Source: Kitasatospora sp. NBC_00240 (GTDB lineage Bacteria; Actinomycetota; Actinomycetes; Streptomycetales; Streptomycetaceae). From it: a DNA stretch of 64,000 nt. The notes below the pieces were generated by a model, which ran no database searches, was not told the origin of the DNA, and saw nothing but the letters and a program-made list of their open reading frames with translations. The DNA is taken from contig NZ_JAPEMU010000001.1 of NCBI RefSeq assembly GCF_026342405.1, positions 2,852,001-2,916,000 of the forward strand. Reading direction: 5' to 3'. The position numbers and the translations under genes were made by a program. Shown one piece after another: positions 22,432 through 30,397 of the stretch (position 1 is its first letter; every line of letters begins with the position of its first letter).

Positions 22432-23427
22432 CTAGAGGCCCTTGAGGATGGTCTCGACCTGGTTCAGGACGTCGATCGAGGTGCCGTACCGGTCGGTAGT
22501 GGCGTAGGTGACCGGGAGGACCTTGCCGGCCTGGACGGCCTTGAGGTTCTTCCACGACGGCTGCTTGTCGAGGTCCTTGGTGTCCTGCGGGACCTCGCCG
22601 GTGGCGGCCGTCCTCGGGATCAGGATGATGTCGGCGTCGGCGAGCACGTCGAGCTTCTCGGTGGAGTAGGTCACCTCGTGCTCGGCCGGATCGGCCGAGG
22701 CCTGAGAGAACGTGGCGCCGGCGTCCTTCAGGACCCGCCCGACCCAGGAGCTGCTGGTGTCGACGAGGAACTCGCCGCCGCCGTACGAGGAGGCGATGGT
22801 CCACTTGACGGTGTTGAGCTTGGCCGCGTAGTCGGTCTTGATCTTCGCGGCCTTGCTGTCGTAGTCCGCCTTGAGCTTCTTGAACTCGGCGTCCTTGCCG
22901 ACGGCGGTGGCGATCTTCTCCTGCGCGGTCAGCAGGTCGACCGGCTTGTCGATGCCGAAGTACAGGGTGGGGGCGATGCCTTCGAGCTTCTTGACACCCC
23001 AGTCGAACGCGGTGGCGCCCTCGACCACGATCAGGTCGGGCTTGAGCGAGGCGACCTTCTCGATGTTGATCTCGATGCCGGAGCCGATCGGCTCGATCTT
23101 CTTGGCGGCCTCGGTCTGCGAGGGCAGCAGCTCCATCGGGTTGTTCTCGTCGATGGTGCTGGTGCCGACCGGCTGCACGCCCAGGTCGAGCAGCGCGCCG
23201 GTGGCGTACGAGATGCTGACGATCCGCTTGACGCCCGCGGGGACGGTGATCCTGCCGTTGGTGGCCTCGACGACCACGGGGCCCGCCGCCGTGGCCGCGC
23301 CGGACGGGGAGGCGCCGGCGGCGTCCTTGCCGTCGCCGTTCGAGCCGCAGGCCGCGAGGGTGAGCGCGGCGGTGGCCGCGACGGCGGCGACTCTCAGGCT
23401 GCGGGACGTCAGGACACGGGTGTTCAT
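22432..23427 (-). CDS. Iron-siderophore ABC transporter substrate-binding lipoprotein
   Basis: A 331-residue FhuD/FecB-type binding protein, expected to capture the ferric siderophore outside the membrane and pass it to an ABC permease not in this window. ATG 23427 is chosen over the upstream in-frame start because it follows an AAGGAG ribosome site and opens directly into a lipoprotein signal (MNTRVLTSRSLRV, hydrophobic core, lipobox LTLAAC). The mature part shows the family pattern: a first lobe with the phrase RIVSISYATGALLDLGVQPV, a long helix rich in Lys and Asp, and a second lobe ending in NQVETILKGL. It sits between the carrier protein and the NRPS, so it is most likely the cognate receptor. 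Confidence 0.93.
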   Translation of the reverse strand: MNTRVLTSRSLRVAAVAATAALTLAACGSNGDGKDAAGASPSGAATAAGPVVVEATNGRITVPAGVKRIVSISYATGALLDLGVQPVGTSTIDENNPMELLPSQTEAAKKIEPIGSGIEINIEKVASLKPDLIVVEGATAFDWGVKKLEGIAPTLYFGIDKPVDLLTAQEKIATAVGKDAEFKKLKADYDSKAAKIKTDYAAKLNTVKWTIASSYGGGEFLVDTSSSWVGRVLKDAGATFSQASADPAEHEVTYSTEKLDVLADADIILIPRTAATGEVPQDTKDLDKQPSWKNLKAVQAGKVLPVTYATTDRYGTSIDVLNQVETILKGL

Positions 23428-23527
23428 GGTTCTCCTTGGAGGTGGCACAGGGTTTCGCACGACGGCTCGCGGCGGCGGGAGCCGGGGCAGGTGGTGGGGG
23501 CCGGGCGGGAGCGGGGGCTCCCCGGGG

Positions 23528-23794
23528 TCAGTGCCCGGCGAGGTGGGCGGACCAGGTCCGGACGGTGGGGGCGGCGCCGAGGTCGGCCAGCTCGGCGAAC
23601 TCCGCCCTGGCGCCGCGGGCCCGCCAGATCTCGACCAGGTGCATCAGCCGCATGGAGTCGAGGCCGAGGTCGCGCAGGTCGTCGTCGTCACCGATGTCCT
23701 CGGGCCGCTCGCCGAGGATGTCGGCGAGGTCGGCGCGGACGCTCTCCAGGTCCAGGCCGAGCGGGCCGCCGGTGGTCGTGGTGCTGTCGGTCAT
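23528..23794 (-). CDS. Free-standing acyl/aryl carrier protein
   Basis: An 88-residue carrier protein with the phosphopantetheine site in DLGLDSMRLMHL (Ser modified by a PPTase). The sequence after the site, including the phrase LVEIWRARGARAEFAELAD, resembles the aryl carrier domain of EntB/DhbB isochorismatases more than elongation T domains. Known aryl carriers hold 2,3-dihydroxybenzoate or salicylate loaded by a separate AMP ligase. Beside an NRPS that opens with a starter condensation domain, it probably delivers the N-terminal acyl cap. No ligase or isochorismate gene is in the window, so the acyl group is unknown. ATG 23794 has only a weak ribosome site. Confidence 0.88.
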   Translation of the reverse strand: MTDSTTTTGGPLGLDLESVRADLADILGERPEDIGDDDDLRDLGLDSMRLMHLVEIWRARGARAEFAELADLGAAPTVRTWSAHLAGH

Positions 23795-23931
23795 GGTGGT
23801 GATCCGTTCGGTTCCGGGGATCGGAGCGCCGGGGCGCGGCGGGACGGGGCACGGCGGGGCGGTCCGGGCGGGCCGGGACGGGGCTCGCCGGGGTGTGCGG
23901 CGCCGGACGGGAGGCCCGCGCCGCCCGCCTG

Positions 23932-25296
23932 TCACAGCACGCCGAGCCGGCCGTCCTCGGCGCGCAGCTGGCGCCCGGTGTGGCGGAGCAGCAGCGAGTC
24001 GCAGATCTCGCCGGAGCGGACCGCCAGGGTCGACAGCAGCGAGGAGGTGATGCCGTGGGTGTGCTCGGTGCCGCCCTGGAGGTAGACCCCGACGTCGACG
24101 TGGTCGTCCGTCAGCACCCGGTGGTCGCGGTCGACCTTCAGCCGGCCCTGCTCTTCGGTGCGGCAGGCGTCGAAGAACTCGCCGAGCAGCTCGCGCGGGT
24201 CCACGTGGGTGTAGCCGGTGGCGAGGACCACCGCGTCGGACTCCAGCAGCAGCTCCTCCCCGGTGGTGAGCGAGCGGACGGCGGCACGGGCGCCGTCGGC
24301 GGTGTGCTCGACGCCGGTCAGCCGGCTGGCGTTGAGGATCCGCAGCCGCTCGCGGCCGGCGACCTTCTCCTGGTAGACGGTGCGGTAGAGCTGCTCGATC
24401 AGGTCGCCGTCGACCACGGAGTAGTTGGTGTTGGCGTGCTGGCCGAGCAGCGCGCGCTTCGCCTCGTCGGAGGCCGCGTAGAACTCGTCCACGGCCGACG
24501 GGTCGAAGATCCGGTTGGCGAAGGGGCTGTCGTCGGCGGGGCTGTAGCCGTAGCGGGTCAGCACGGCGCAGATCTCGGCGTCCGGGAAGGTGCGGTGCAG
24601 GTACTCGACGGCCTCGGCGGCAGACTGCCCGGCGCCGACCACGGTGAAGCGGCGGTGGCGCAGCCCGTCCTGGTGCGCGGCCAGCTCGGGGGCCCGGAAG
24701 AGCAGGTCTCTGGTGTGCCAGACGCGCTCGCCGGCGGTGACGCCCTCGGGCAGGCGCGGCGTCAGGCCGGTGCCGACGGCGATGTTGCGGGCGAGCCGGA
24801 CCTCGCGGTCGGCCGGGTCGGTCACCGACCGGGAGACGATCTCGACCAGTTCGATCCGGCCGTCCGTGCGGACCGGCCGGACTTCGGTGACCTGGCGGCC
24901 GTAGCCGGTCCAGCCGCCGAACTCGGCGGCGCACCACTCGAAGTAGCCGTGGAACTCCTGGCGGGTCGGGTAGAAGGACTTCAGGTTGATGAAGTCGGCC
25001 AGCCGGCCGCACTCCTGGAGGTACGTGAGGAAGGTGAAGCGGCTGCGCGGGTCGCGCATGGTGACGAGGTCCTTGAGGAAGGACACCTGCATGGTGGCGC
25101 CGTCGAGCAGCATGCCGCGGTGCCAGCCGAAGCGCTCCTGCCGCTCCAGGAAGCGGACCTGGAGAGCCTGTTCCGGGTCGCGCCGGTTGTGGTCGTCGAT
25201 CGCGATGGCCAGGGCCAGATTGGCGGGACCGAAGCCTATGCCGACCAGGTCGTCGGCATCGTCGCCTCGGTCGATTGCGCCGTTCTCGCGCGACAT
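23932..25296 (-). CDS. L-ornithine/L-lysine N-monooxygenase (siderophore hydroxylase)
   Basis: A 454-residue FAD/NADPH N-hydroxylase of the SidA/PvdA/CchB type, making N5-hydroxyornithine for the hydroxamate ligands. It shows the FAD-binding start LVGIGFGPANLALA, the DGATMQVSFLKDL segment, a second nucleotide-binding motif VVGAGQSAAEAVEYL and the late ATGYTH motif typical of the family. ATG 25296 is preferred to the in-frame start at 25383 because it follows GGAAGGA and removes an unlikely N-terminal extension that would cover the iron box. It is the first gene after the iron box at 25381-25399, and the carrier, binding protein and NRPS genes follow in the same direction. The match to the hydroxyornithine codes in the second NRPS supports ornithine over lysine. 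Confidence 0.95.
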   Translation of the reverse strand: MSRENGAIDRGDDADDLVGIGFGPANLALAIAIDDHNRRDPEQALQVRFLERQERFGWHRGMLLDGATMQVSFLKDLVTMRDPRSRFTFLTYLQECGRLADFINLKSFYPTRQEFHGYFEWCAAEFGGWTGYGRQVTEVRPVRTDGRIELVEIVSRSVTDPADREVRLARNIAVGTGLTPRLPEGVTAGERVWHTRDLLFRAPELAAHQDGLRHRRFTVVGAGQSAAEAVEYLHRTFPDAEICAVLTRYGYSPADDSPFANRIFDPSAVDEFYAASDEAKRALLGQHANTNYSVVDGDLIEQLYRTVYQEKVAGRERLRILNASRLTGVEHTADGARAAVRSLTTGEELLLESDAVVLATGYTHVDPRELLGEFFDACRTEEQGRLKVDRDHRVLTDDHVDVGVYLQGGTEHTHGITSSLLSTLAVRSGEICDSLLLRHTGRQLRAEDGRLGVL

Positions 25297-25380
25297 GCTC
25301 GTCCTTCCGTTGACTGCTTGCTTGCTCGTCCCGGGGTGTCCCCCCGCCGGCTTCCGCGGTCCGGCACTTTCACCCGAGAC

Positions 25381-25399
25381 CAAGGTAAGGCTTGCCTAA
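25381..25399 (-). promoter_or_regulatory. Iron box (DmdR/IdeR operator) before the N-hydroxylase
   Basis: The 19 bp CAAGGTAAGGCTTGCCTAA resembles the actinobacterial iron-box consensus TTAGGTTAGGCTNNCCTAA, agreeing at most positions including the GG...CCTAA core. It lies about 85 bp upstream of ATG 25296 and should repress the siderophore operon when iron is plentiful. Confidence 0.85.
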
Positions 25400-25511
25400 G
25401 TTCTCCCATTAGGCAGGGGGAGTCAAATTCACTCCGCATCCACACCGATACCCGGGGCCTGCGAGATCCCCCGGAATCCCGGCCGGCGGGCCGGCCACGC
25501 ACCGTGCGGGA

Positions 25512-26504
25512 TCAGGTCACGCCCGCCGTCACCAGCACCCGGCCCGCATCGCGCACCGGGCCGGACCGCCCCGCCGACACCGGCCCGCACCGCCCGGCGG
25601 ACGGCTCCGCCAGGGCGTCCGGGACGACCTCCGTACCCACCCCCGGGCCCGCGAACGCCCGCAGCAGACCGTGCCGGACCCGGCCGTCCAGCACCCGGGC
25701 ACTGCGCACACCGGAGCGCACCGCGCGCAGGCAGCCCTCCATCTTCGGCAGCATGCCACTGGCCAGACCCGGGATCAGCTCGGCCAGTTCACCGACCGTC
25801 AGCCGCCGGATCACCTCGTCCGAGGTCGGCCACTCCCGGTACAGCCCCTCCACGTCGGTGAGCATCATCAGCATCTCCGCCCCCAGCGCGCCCGCGAGCG
25901 CCGCCGCCGCGGTGTCCGCGTTCACGTTGTAGACCTGTCCGTCGGCGCCCCGGGCGATCGAGGACACCACCGGGACCCGGCCGTCCGCCAGCAGCGCCCT
26001 GACCAGCGAGGGATCGATCGCCGCGACGTCCCCCACCTGGCCGATGTCCACCTGCTCGCCGTCCACCAGGGCGAACCGCTTGACGGCGGTCATGGTGTGG
26101 GCGTCCTCACCGGTCAACCCGACCGCGAACGGGCCGTGCTCGTTGACCAGGCCGACCAGTTCGCGCTGGACCTGACCGGCCAGCACCATCCGCACCACCT
26201 CCATGATCTCGGGGGTGGTGACCCGCAGGCCGTTGGTGAAGGAGGACTCCAGGCCCAGCCGGTCCAGCTGCGCGTTGATCTGCGGGCCGCCGCCGTGCAC
26301 CACGACCGGATGCAGCCCGGCGTATCGCAGGAAGACCACGTCCTGGGCGAAGGCCGCCTTGAGCTCGGCGTCCACCATGGCGTTCCCGCCGAACTTGATC
26401 ACCACGGTGCTGCCGCGGAAGCGCTCCAGCCACGGCAGCGCCTCCAGCAGGCCCGCCGCCCGCCGGCTCTCGGCACGCCGCCCCCGGCCCGACTGCCCGG
26501 CCAT
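25512..26504 (-). CDS. Acetylglutamate kinase (ArgB family), likely siderophore-dedicated paralogue
   Basis: Amino-acid kinase family protein of about 330 residues, expected to phosphorylate N-acetyl-L-glutamate in ornithine synthesis. It contains [10 protein letters not shown] (phosphate-binding Lys), [11 protein letters not shown], the substrate loop [21 protein letters not shown] and MLTDVEGLY, all standard for NAGK. The last 35 or so residues form an unusual Ala/Gly/Pro/Arg-rich tail. Two starts are possible: ATG 26504, and GTG 26516 which has a closer G-rich ribosome site. None of argC, argJ, argD or argH adjoins it, so this is not the normal arg operon. An iron box lies about 125 bp upstream. 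I infer an iron-regulated copy that boosts ornithine for the siderophore. Confidence 0.92.
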   Translation of the reverse strand: MAGQSGRGRRAESRRAAGLLEALPWLERFRGSTVVIKFGGNAMVDAELKAAFAQDVVFLRYAGLHPVVVHGGGPQINAQLDRLGLESSFTNGLRVTTPEIMEVVRMVLAGQVQRELVGLVNEHGPFAVGLTGEDAHTMTAVKRFALVDGEQVDIGQVGDVAAIDPSLVRALLADGRVPVVSSIARGADGQVYNVNADTAAAALAGALGAEMLMMLTDVEGLYREWPTSDEVIRRLTVGELAELIPGLASGMLPKMEGCLRAVRSGVRSARVLDGRVRHGLLRAFAGPGVGTEVVPDALAEPSAGRCGPVSAGRSGPVRDAGRVLVTAGVT

Positions 26505-26834
26505 CCAACTGCTCACTGCTCCCCCTGAGTTCAGGATGTCCGAACAACGGCGCAGCACCTGCGCCGCAGCCCTGGCCGCACCCGTCCCGGAGCGAATCGG
26601 ACGGCGGAGGCTATCCCCCCAGGACCATTTAGGCAAGGTTTACCTTACATAGTTGCCCCCGCTCCGTCACCACCCGGGAGCGGATCCGCACGGTCCACCA
26701 CCCGGGCGGATCCGTGCACCCCGGCCGGACCGGGCATCCGGGACGACGGCCGCCGCACCGGGCTCCCAACTCGCCGGCGTCGGGCCACGACCGCGGAACC
26801 CCCGGTACGCTGGGCAGTTCACTGCAGTACATTC
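26505..26834. other. Intergenic region between argB-like and DeoR genes
   Basis: About 330 bp separating divergent genes. It holds the iron box at 26629-26647 and otherwise GC-rich sequence with no gene I can support. Promoters for both neighbours must lie here. Confidence 0.7.
26629..26647 (-). promoter_or_regulatory. Iron box upstream of the argB-like gene
   Basis: TTAGGCAAGGTTTACCTTA is an imperfect palindrome matching the iron-box consensus at about 13 of 19 positions. It stands out as an AT-rich patch in GC-rich surroundings. It faces the acetylglutamate kinase gene, although the divergent DeoR gene could also be affected. Confidence 0.8.
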
Positions 26835-27704
26835 ATGCCGACGGACGACTCTCTCGACTGCGGCTCTGGGGACCTGGTGGCTGATCAAGGACTTCTCGCG
26901 CATCAGCGCCGTGCGCTGATCATGGAGGCAATCCGGCGCGACGGTGCCGTCCGCGTCTCGGAGCTGGTGGAGCAGCTCGGCGTCTCCGACATGACCGTCC
27001 GACGCGATCTGGACGCCCTCGCCCGCAGCGGCGACGTGGAGAAGGTGCACGGCGGCGCCGTCGGACTCGTCGGCCACGGCGGCAACGAGGTCGGCTTCGA
27101 CACCAAGAGTGGGCTCCAGCAGGCCGCCAAGCAGGCCATCGCGGAGGCCGCGGCGCTGCTGGTGACGCCCGGCAGCGTGGTCGCGCTGGGCGGCGGCACC
27201 ACGGTGCACGCCGTCGCGACCCGGCTGGTGAACGTCCCCGGGCTGACCGTGGTGACCAACTCCCTGCCGATCGCCCAACTGCTGGAGTCCGAGGGCGTCA
27301 AGAGCCCGACCTCGCCGTCGGTCCTGCTCACCGGCGGCGCGCCGACCCCCTCCAAGGTGCTGGTCGGCCCGCTCGCCGACACGGTGATCGGCTCGCTCCA
27401 CGTGGACCTGCTGATCCTCGGGACGCACGGCGCCTCCGCCCAGGCCGGCCTGACCACCCCCAACCTGGCCGAGGCGCAGACCAACCAGGCCCTGATCAAG
27501 TGCGCCCACCGGGTCGCCGTGGTCGCCGACCACACCAAGTGGGGCATCACCGGCCTGAGCAGCTTCGCCCGGCTGCACGAACTCGACCACTTCATCACCG
27601 ACGCCGGACTGCCGCCGGCGGAGCGTGCCGCCCTCGCCGAGGCCGTCGGCGAACTCGTCGTCACCGACGGCTCGGAGATCACGACGGAGCGCGGCTCGAT
27701 GTGA
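26835..27704 (+). CDS. DeoR/GlpR-family transcriptional regulator
   Basis: A 289-residue regulator with an N-terminal winged helix-turn-helix (RRALIMEAIRRDG, then VSELVEQLGVSDMTVRRDL) and the DeoR-type sensor domain with GSVVALGGGTT and TNSLPIAQLL, which usually binds phosphorylated sugars. ATG 26835 lacks a good ribosome site. GTG 26877, just before the DNA-binding domain and preceded by GGGGA, may be the true start. No sugar-metabolism gene adjoins it, so the target is unknown. It is divergent from the iron-regulated argB-like gene, but nothing in the sequence ties it to siderophore control. Confidence 0.92.
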   Translation: MPTDDSLDCGSGDLVADQGLLAHQRRALIMEAIRRDGAVRVSELVEQLGVSDMTVRRDLDALARSGDVEKVHGGAVGLVGHGGNEVGFDTKSGLQQAAKQAIAEAAALLVTPGSVVALGGGTTVHAVATRLVNVPGLTVVTNSLPIAQLLESEGVKSPTSPSVLLTGGAPTPSKVLVGPLADTVIGSLHVDLLILGTHGASAQAGLTTPNLAEAQTNQALIKCAHRVAVVADHTKWGITGLSSFARLHELDHFITDAGLPPAERAALAEAVGELVVTDGSEITTERGSM

Positions 27705-27874
27705 GCCGCCGCTTCGAACCAGCCTGCCGGAAAACATATTTGATGGATCGTCAACTCGACCTGCCGGAAGGCCGCTTCGCGACGGCCCGAGGGGGACACG
27801 GCGGCAGGCCCGTCCGGCCGGCCAGGATGCGAGGCGCCCCCACCCCCCGCCCCCGGACCTGAAAGGTTTCGACG

Positions 27875-28243
27875 ATGCCTGGACCAGCCTCGCACCGCCT
27901 CTTCTCCTACGGCACCCTGCAGTCGGAGCAGGTGCAGCGCAGCCGTTTCGGCCGGCTGCTGGACGGGCGGCCGGACGCCCTGCCCGGCTTCCGGGTGACC
28001 ATGGTCGAGATCACGGACCCGGAGGTGATCGCGGCCAGCGGCACCGACCGGCACCCGCTGGTACTGCCCTCGGACGAGCCCGGCGACCTCGTCGAAGGCA
28101 GCCTCTTCGAGGTCACCGCCGAGGAGCTGGCCGCTGCGGACGACTACGAGGTGGACGACTACGCCCGCCACGAGGTGCGGCTCGCCTCCGGCACCACGGC
28201 CTGGGTCTACCTCGCCGCCCACCACGATCCCGCCGCCGTCTGA
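27875..28243 (+). CDS. Gamma-glutamylcyclotransferase-like (AIG2/GGCT) protein
   Basis: A 122-residue protein of the GGCT/AIG2 fold. It has the defining start LFSYGTLQ (a substrate-binding loop in family members), the central LPGFRV segment, VEGSLFEVT with the Glu expected for catalysis, and the closing DDYEVDDYARHEV. Family members cleave gamma-glutamyl compounds to 5-oxoproline or act on related amine adducts; the substrate here is unknown. ATG follows AAAGG. It stands alone behind the DeoR gene with a 170-bp gap. Confidence 0.85.
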   Translation: MPGPASHRLFSYGTLQSEQVQRSRFGRLLDGRPDALPGFRVTMVEITDPEVIAASGTDRHPLVLPSDEPGDLVEGSLFEVTAEELAAADDYEVDDYARHEVRLASGTTAWVYLAAHHDPAAV

Positions 28244-28289
28244 AACCCTCGCCACGACCGGCCGGGCCGGACCCGCGGCAGCCCCGCCC

Positions 28290-28913
28290 GCGGTCGCGGC
28301 CTGCCGGCCGCGGGCCGGGTCCGGGACGCGCTCGGCCCGCTGCTGCCCGCGCAGATCTCCCGGCCGGGCGGGGAGCCGGCCGGCGTACGGCACGTCCCCG
28401 ACCGGCCGCACGGCCGGCTCGCGCAGGCTCTCGACGAACCCGGCCCGGCCGACGTCGTGGTGGTCACCGGCTCGACCTCGGTCGGCCCCACCGACCAGCT
28501 GCGCGAGGCACTGCGGGCGTCCGGCGCCGTGTTGGCGGTCGACCACGTCGCCTGCCGTCCCGGGCACCCCGCAGCTGCCGGCCCGGCTCGGCGACGGGCG
28601 CCATCCGGTCGGCCTGCCGGGCAACCCGTTCGCCGCGCTGGTGGCCGCGCACACCCTGCTGGCGCCGCTGATCGCCGGTCTGACGGGCCGGCCGCTGCCG
28701 GCGCTGCGGCGGGCTCCGCTCGACGGTGGCGTCCGCCCCGCACCGGGCCGCACCCGGCTGGTCCCGGTGGTGTGGGAGGGCGGTGGCGTCCGCCTCGTCG
28801 AGGGGCACGGCTCCGCCTTCCTGCACGGTGCGGCCCTCGCCGACGCGCTCGCGGCGGTCCCGCCGCACTGGACGCCGGGCGGCGCCGTCCCGCTGGTCCC
28901 GCTGACCGGCTGA
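28290..28913 (+). pseudogene. moeA-like C-terminal remnant, frameshifted
   Basis: Remnant of molybdopterin molybdotransferase. In one frame, from about 28316, it reads RVRDALGPLLPAQI, then VVVVTGSTSVGPTDQLREAL, characteristic of the MoeA MPT-binding domain. At about 28566-28573 a run of C residues shifts the frame (CACCCC where CACCC would keep it). The match then continues in the next frame with VGLPGNPFAALVAAHTLLAP and the C-terminal domain to the stop at 28913. The N-terminal half to two thirds of MoeA is missing upstream. With a molybdenum-dependent nitrate reductase 2 kb away, this may be the wreck of a local cofactor gene; a working moeA must be elsewhere. Confidence 0.75.
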
Positions 28914-28939
28914 GGCCCGGACACCCGCAGCGGCGTCCC

Positions 28940-28955
28940 CTGCGGCCGGCCGCAG
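28940..28955. terminator. Palindrome between the moeA remnant and MFS gene
   Basis: Perfect 16-bp palindrome CTGCGGCCGGCCGCAG between the convergent ends of the moeA remnant and the MFS gene. It could terminate transcription in either direction; evidence is limited to symmetry and position. Confidence 0.4.
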
Positions 28956-28980
28956 CGCCGGATCCCACCACCGCGGGGCT

Positions 28981-30294
28981 TCAGCCGCCGGGGCCGTGCG
29001 GCGACCGGGCGGTGTCGAGCAGCGGGGCCTCGTCGGGCCGGCCGGCCGCCGTGCGGTCCGGGTCCTGGCGGGTGCGGCGGGTCCGCTCGGCCCATCCGGC
29101 CACCGACGGGCCCGCCGCCCCCAGGGCCGCGAAGAACGTGCCGAGCAGCAGCCAGCCCGCGGATCCGAGTCCGAGGACCACCGTCGTGAGGAGCACCGGG
29201 GCCAGGGCCTGTCCGGCGTCGAAGCAGATGCCGAAGAAGCCCTGGTACTGCCCCTGGGCGTGCTCGGGGGCGAGACCGAAGCCGAGCGCGAATCCGGCCG
29301 AGGACTCCCACACCTCCCCGAGACTGTGCACGCAGACGGCGAGGACGGCGAGCGCCGGGGCGGTCCAGGACGGAACGGCGGCGGTCAGGGCCATCAAGGG
29401 GCAGCTGACCAGGAAGAGCAGCCCGGCGAGGCGGAACGCCCGGCCGCCCTGACGCGGCGTTTCCACCCGGGAACCGATCCTGCTCTGGAGCAGCACGCAC
29501 ACCCCGCTGTTGACCGCGTAGACCGCCGCCACCGTCCAGCGGGGCGCGTCGGTGTGGGCGGACAGCCAGACCGGCAGCAGCAGGGAGACGGTCTGGTACT
29601 GCAGGCCCATCGCACCGTAGAGCGCGGCGAAGGACACGAACGGCCGGTCGGACAGGACGGCCCAGCGGTGGTGCTGCTCGGGCCGGGGCAGCGGCCGGTA
29701 GCCGGGGAGGCCGACCAGGCCGATCAGGCAGGCGCAGACGAAGCTGGCGGCGTTGGCGAGGATGAGCGCGGTGTAGGCCGTGCGGGTGCCGGCCGAGACG
29801 GCGAAGGCCGCGCCGAGGGTGCCCAGGACCACGCCGAGGTTGACGAACGTGCGGAGTTTGGCCCTGAACGCGGCCGGGCGTTCGCCGCCGGCACGGGCGA
29901 CGAGGGCTCCGCCGGCGGCGCCGCTCGCCGTTGCGGCCAGCCGGTCCAGGGTGGCGACGAGCGTGAACGTGGCCCAGCTGTGGATGAGGACGAAGGCGGC
30001 CATCGTCACGGCCTGCAGCGCGAGGGTGGACAGCCAGACCGTGCGCGGGCCGTACCGGTCGGCCAGGTTCCCGGCTGGGATTCCCGCCAGCAGCCCGGTC
30101 AGCCCGGCGATCGTGAGGCCGAGACCGACCTGGGCCGCGGGCAGGTGCACGACCAGCGTGAAGTAGAGCACCGCGGCGGTGTTGAACAGTCCGTTGCCCA
30201 CCCGGCTGACGAAGCTCGCGGCGATGAGAGCGCGCTGCGGACCGCTCGGCGCCGGCGCGCCGGACCTCCGTGGCTCGGCGTCCTTACCGATCAT
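28981..30294 (-). CDS. Major facilitator superfamily transporter
   Basis: A 437-residue membrane protein with about 12 hydrophobic segments and the MFS loop motif after helix 2 (GNLADRYGPRTVWL). ATG 30294 begins MIGKDAEPRRSG and gives a cytosolic N-terminus with a sensible first helix near residue 20; there is no obvious ribosome site. The general look (LPVWLSAHTDAPRWTVAAVY, QGFFGICFDAGQALAP) is that of drug or metabolite exporters. It lacks the signature motifs of NarK nitrate transporters, so despite lying beside the nitrate reductase I do not call it one. The substrate is unknown. Confidence 0.88.
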   Translation of the reverse strand: MIGKDAEPRRSGAPAPSGPQRALIAASFVSRVGNGLFNTAAVLYFTLVVHLPAAQVGLGLTIAGLTGLLAGIPAGNLADRYGPRTVWLSTLALQAVTMAAFVLIHSWATFTLVATLDRLAATASGAAGGALVARAGGERPAAFRAKLRTFVNLGVVLGTLGAAFAVSAGTRTAYTALILANAASFVCACLIGLVGLPGYRPLPRPEQHHRWAVLSDRPFVSFAALYGAMGLQYQTVSLLLPVWLSAHTDAPRWTVAAVYAVNSGVCVLLQSRIGSRVETPRQGGRAFRLAGLLFLVSCPLMALTAAVPSWTAPALAVLAVCVHSLGEVWESSAGFALGFGLAPEHAQGQYQGFFGICFDAGQALAPVLLTTVVLGLGSAGWLLLGTFFAALGAAGPSVAGWAERTRRTRQDPDRTAAGRPDEAPLLDTARSPHGPGG

Positions 30295-30357
30295 GGCGAA
30301 CAGGCTAGCAGCGCCCCCGTCGGCACTCCTCGAGCGGTCCGGACCGCCCCTCGTCAC

Positions 30358-30386
30358 CCGGCGGCCTCCCGGGCGGGGGCCGCCGG
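30358..30386 (-). terminator. Hairpin after the nitrate reductase fusion gene
   Basis: Inverted repeat CCGGCGGCC / GGCCGCCGG with an 11-nt spacer, starting 11 bp beyond the TGA at 30398-30400. Probable transcription terminator of the minus-strand reductase gene, ahead of the MFS gene. Confidence 0.6.
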
Positions 30387-30397
30387 TCGTGGCGCCG

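Noticed and set aside
9782..22435. Open frames of thousands of codons on the plus strand opposite the NRPS genes (also 498-4526 and 4608-9938)
   Set aside because: Translations are Gly/Arg/Gln/Val-rich with no domain motif, while the minus strand encodes clear NRPS domains. They are third-position GC shadows.
25297..25383. Upstream start for the N-hydroxylase at 25383
   Set aside because: It would put the iron box against the start codon and add a non-homologous leader; ATG 25296 has a strong ribosome site.
28981..30294. NarK-type nitrate transporter because of the adjacent nitrate reductase
   Set aside because: The MFS sequence lacks the nitrate signature motifs and resembles generic exporters.
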